Positions 61,634 through 64,000 of a stretch of 64,000 nucleotides of DNA are shown here, piece after piece (the first letter of the stretch is position 1; each line of letters begins with the position of its first letter). This DNA comes from Brucella anthropi_A (GTDB taxonomy: Bacteria; Pseudomonadota; Alphaproteobacteria; Rhizobiales; Rhizobiaceae). The stretch covers positions 1-64,000 of the forward strand of contig NZ_LQBD01000018.1 of assembly GCF_046630315.1 (NCBI RefSeq), written 5' to 3'. A model generated the notes under the pieces. It saw nothing but the letters and a program-made list of their open reading frames with translations, made no database searches and was not told the DNA's origin. A program made the position numbers and the translations under genes.

Positions 61634-62458
61634 TTACTTGCCGTCGATGGCCTTGCCCATCACGGCGATGGCGCGCTGATAAACCTGTGCTGCATTCCAG
61701 CCCTGGATCGCGCCGTAGTTCGGCTCGCCCGGCTGGTAGCCCGCACCGCGCTGCCAGCCATGGCCGACGAGGAAATTGGCGGTTGAATGAAGCGCGTCCG
61801 CCTTGTTGCGCAGGTCGAAATGGGCACCGCCCGAACCGCTGACACCATATTTGAGGACGTTTGCCGGCATGAACTGGGTCTGGCCGACTTCACCATGCAT
61901 GGCGCCCACGGCCTGTGGGCTGAGATCGCCCATATCGATCAGCTTGAGCGCGGCATAGAGATGGTCGGTGAAATAATCGCTGCGGCGGCAATCATAGGCC
62001 AGCGTCGCAACAGCCGACAGCGTGTGCTGCTTGCCCATATAGGAGCCGAAGCCGGTTTCCATGCCCCAGATCGCGATCAGCGGACCGGCGGGAACGCCAT
62101 AACGCTTTTCGATCGCGGCGAAGAGAGCGGCGTTCTGCTGCTTCTGCGCGCGGCCGCGCTTGATGATCGTATCGGCGCCGCGCTTCTTCATGAAATCTTC
62201 GAAGGAGAGCTTGAAGCTCTTCTGGTTGCGGTCGGCATTGATGGTGGCCTGCGCATATTTGGTGTTGGCCAGCGCATTGGTGCCTGCCTTGCCAACGCCG
62301 CGCGAGGCCGCTTCCTTCAGGGTCTGCTGGAGCCAGGCATTGTAACCGGCGGCATTGTTGCCGCACTGGGCTGCCCCGGCAATGCCTGTTCCCGTCATCA
62401 TGCCCATTGCAAGAACTGCTGCTGCCGTCAAAGACCGGCCCTTGGCAACCGATGCCAT
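61634..62458 (-). CDS. Lytic murein transglycosylase (MltB-like, SLT_2)
   Basis: 274 residues from the ATG at 62458. Signal peptide: MASVAKGRSLTAAAVLAMGM ending near AGAA-Q, and the first mature residue Cys is near position 32, but the lipobox is poor so membrane anchoring is uncertain. Catalytic Glu134 lies in IWGMETGFGSY. GEVGQTQFMPAN and the AIQGWNAAQVYQRAIAVMG ending also match. It cleaves peptidoglycan non-hydrolytically. Confidence 0.92.
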   Translation of the reverse strand: MASVAKGRSLTAAAVLAMGMMTGTGIAGAAQCGNNAAGYNAWLQQTLKEAASRGVGKAGTNALANTKYAQATINADRNQKSFKLSFEDFMKKRGADTIIKRGRAQKQQNAALFAAIEKRYGVPAGPLIAIWGMETGFGSYMGKQHTLSAVATLAYDCRRSDYFTDHLYAALKLIDMGDLSPQAVGAMHGEVGQTQFMPANVLKYGVSGSGGAHFDLRNKADALHSTANFLVGHGWQRGAGYQPGEPNYGAIQGWNAAQVYQRAIAVMGKAIDGK

Positions 62459-62741
62459 TCGTTTCTCCTTCGGAGTTGATTCGACCTCAACGCGAATTTG
62501 CCATTGCTTACCCCAAATGTCATGCGGCAACGGCAACGCGGGAAGTGGCTTGTGTGAAATGCCGCGTTACAAGCATTTTTGCGCAAAAACAGCAAGCTTT
62601 TGTTGGCTCCCAAAGGGGGTGTCAAATTTTTCGCTTGGAAGCTGTTGCATTCATATCTATTGCTTGCAAATGTACTGGTAAACTAACTTTACCATCATAA
62701 GTAAGGTTCAACGTTCACGACATTGACGGGGAGGACGCCAC

Positions 62742-64000
62742 ATGTCGAACGGCTTTCTTGCGTTATTCGCTTTTCTGCCAATTCTTGTAGCCGGTGTGAT
62801 GCTGGTTGGATTTCGTATCCAGGCCCGCATTGCGATGCCGGTGACTTATGTGCTGACCGTGGCGATCGCCATGGCAATCTGGGGCATGAGCGGCAACCGC
62901 GTCATTGCCTCGACCATTCAGGGCCTGATCCAGACGGCCGGTCTGCTCTGGATCATTTTCGGCGCGATCCTGCTGCTCAACACGCTCAAATATTCGGGCG
63001 GCATCTCGGCCATTCGCTCGGGCTTCGCCCAGATCAGCCCGGACCGGCGCATCCAGGTGTTCCTGATTGCATGGCTTTTTGGTTCGTTCATCGAAGGCGC
63101 GTCCGGTTTCGGCACGCCTGCCGCCGTTGTGGCGCCGCTGATGGTGGCTGTCGGGTTTCCGGCCCTTGCAGCCGTCACCTTCGGCCTGATGATCCAGTCC
63201 ACGCCGGTATCGTTCGGGGCTGTGGGCACGCCGCTCATCGTCGGCGTCCAGTCCGGTCTCAACCGGGAAGCGCTGACGGCGCAATTGCAGGGCGTCGGGT
63301 CGAGCTGGGAACAGTTCTTCCACATCATCACATCGGAAGTGGCTATCCTGCATGCCATCTGCGGCACGTTCATGCCGCTGTTCCTCGTGGTCATCATGAC
63401 CCGCTTCTTCGGGCGCAACCGCTCATGGACGGAAGGTCTTGCCATTCTGCCCTTCGCGCTTCTGGCGGCCTTCTCCTTCACCATACCCTATGTGCTGAGC
63501 GCGGTTTTCCTCGGCGCTGAATTCCCGTCCATGATCGGCGGCCTTGTCGGCCTCGCGCTTGCGACAATGGCGGCGCGCAGCGGCTTTCTCATGCCGAAGG
63601 ATGTCTGGGATTTTCCGCCGGCTTCGCAATGGCCCGCCGGCTGGATCGGCACTGTGCAGATCAAGCTCGATGAACTCACCGCGAAGAAGATTCCGTTGGC
63701 CCTGGCCTGGACGCCCTATATTCTTCTGGCGATCTTCCTGGTGGTCAGCCGCACGGTTCCGGCCGTGGGCGATGCGCTGAAATCGATCACCTTCGTTGCC
63801 AAGGACATCATGGGTGAAACCGGGATCGGCGGCGATTTCAGCCCGCTTTTCCTGCCGGGCGGCCTTCTGGTCATCGTCTGCGTGATCACCTTCTTCCTGC
63901 ATCGCATGAATGGCGGACAGTTCGCCAAGGCGTTCGGAGAAAGCACAAAGACGCTGCTGGGCGCGGGCTTCGTGCTTCTGTTCACCGTGCCGATGGTGCG
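62742..64000 (+). CDS. lldP: L-lactate permease, 3' end outside window
   Basis: 420 residues visible and still open at the window edge, from the ATG at 62742 with GGGGAGG upstream. Lactate/glycolate permease family: ILVAGVMLVGFRIQARIAMPVTYVLTVAIAMAIWGMS, FIEGASGFGTPAAVVAPLMVAVGFPALAAV, TPVSFGAVGTPLIVGV. About twelve helices are expected over ~550 residues. It imports L-lactate, D-lactate or glycolate with protons. Confidence 0.93.
   Translation, partial: MSNGFLALFAFLPILVAGVMLVGFRIQARIAMPVTYVLTVAIAMAIWGMSGNRVIASTIQGLIQTAGLLWIIFGAILLLNTLKYSGGISAIRSGFAQISPDRRIQVFLIAWLFGSFIEGASGFGTPAAVVAPLMVAVGFPALAAVTFGLMIQSTPVSFGAVGTPLIVGVQSGLNREALTAQLQGVGSSWEQFFHIITSEVAILHAICGTFMPLFLVVIMTRFFGRNRSWTEGLAILPFALLAAFSFTIPYVLSAVFLGAEFPSMIGGLVGLALATMAARSGFLMPKDVWDFPPASQWPAGWIGTVQIKLDELTAKKIPLALAWTPYILLAIFLVVSRTVPAVGDALKSITFVAKDIMGETGIGGDFSPLFLPGGLLVIVCVITFFLHRMNGGQFAKAFGESTKTLLGAGFVLLFTVPMV

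Overview
The window looks like an alphaproteobacterial chromosome, most probably Brucella in the broad sense (including Ochrobactrum). This rests on family recognition: the L21, ObgE, ProB/ProA, NadD, RsfS, RlmH, EnvC-like, CtpA, deacetylase-like and RppH proteins and their order read as Rhizobiales/Brucellaceae. No database search was possible. It has two halves: a genomic island from base 1 to about 40.5 kb, next to a tRNA-Ser(CGA) gene, and an ordinary core backbone from 40.8 kb to the end.

Island edges. The left edge (1-2.3 kb) is a decayed defence region: the tail of an IS3-type transposase, an MmeI-like methylase start fused to a T5orf172-like tail, an apparently intact SIR2-family protein, and the first ~125 codons of its HerA-type partner. 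HerA is cut off and joined tail to tail to a truncated glycoside-hydrolase-like gene. The right edge (37.7-40.5 kb) holds a relic of an integrase, a different HerA-like gene that is frameshifted and ends inside its Walker A motif, and an intact tyrosine integrase with an AlpA-like regulator beside the tRNA. Both ends of the cargo are therefore broken HerA genes from different families.

Island cargo. Block A (2.3-10.9 kb, minus strand) has a PotABCD-type importer, HpcH/HpaI aldolase, nitrilase-type amidohydrolase, RraA-like protein and a LysR regulator. Block B (11.4-15.2 kb) has a VOC protein, a GntR/FCD regulator, an asparaginase and an MFS anion symporter. Block C (15.5-27.9 kb) has a RuBisCO-like protein, split transketolase, MtnA and MtnK homologues, a ribose-type ABC importer, a bifunctional aldolase/dehydrogenase and a SorC-family regulator. 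Block D (28.4-37.5 kb) has two DhaK/DhaL kinase pairs, one with DhaK fused to a SorC-type regulator, an SDR dehydrogenase and a second sugar ABC importer. Blocks C and D share TGACATTTG-type inverted-repeat operators, and both plausibly feed triose or tetrose phosphates into central metabolism.

Core (40.8-64 kb). rplU-rpmA, two GNAT acetyltransferases, obgE-proB-proA-nadD-rsfS-rlmH, a divergent DHFR-like/TetR pair, a glycosyltransferase-like gene behind a G8 tract, the envC-like/ctpA/deacetylase-like/rppH cell-envelope group, small membrane proteins, LysR/mmsA, pdxY-like kinase, beta-carbonic anhydrase, a lytic transglycosylase and the start of an L-lactate permease that leaves the window.

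Most notable: the SorC-DhaK fusion, the RuBisCO-like/transketolase/MtnA/MtnK cluster, the SIR2-HerA remnant and mirror-image HerA scars, and a second mmsA tail that differs from the first almost only at synonymous positions.
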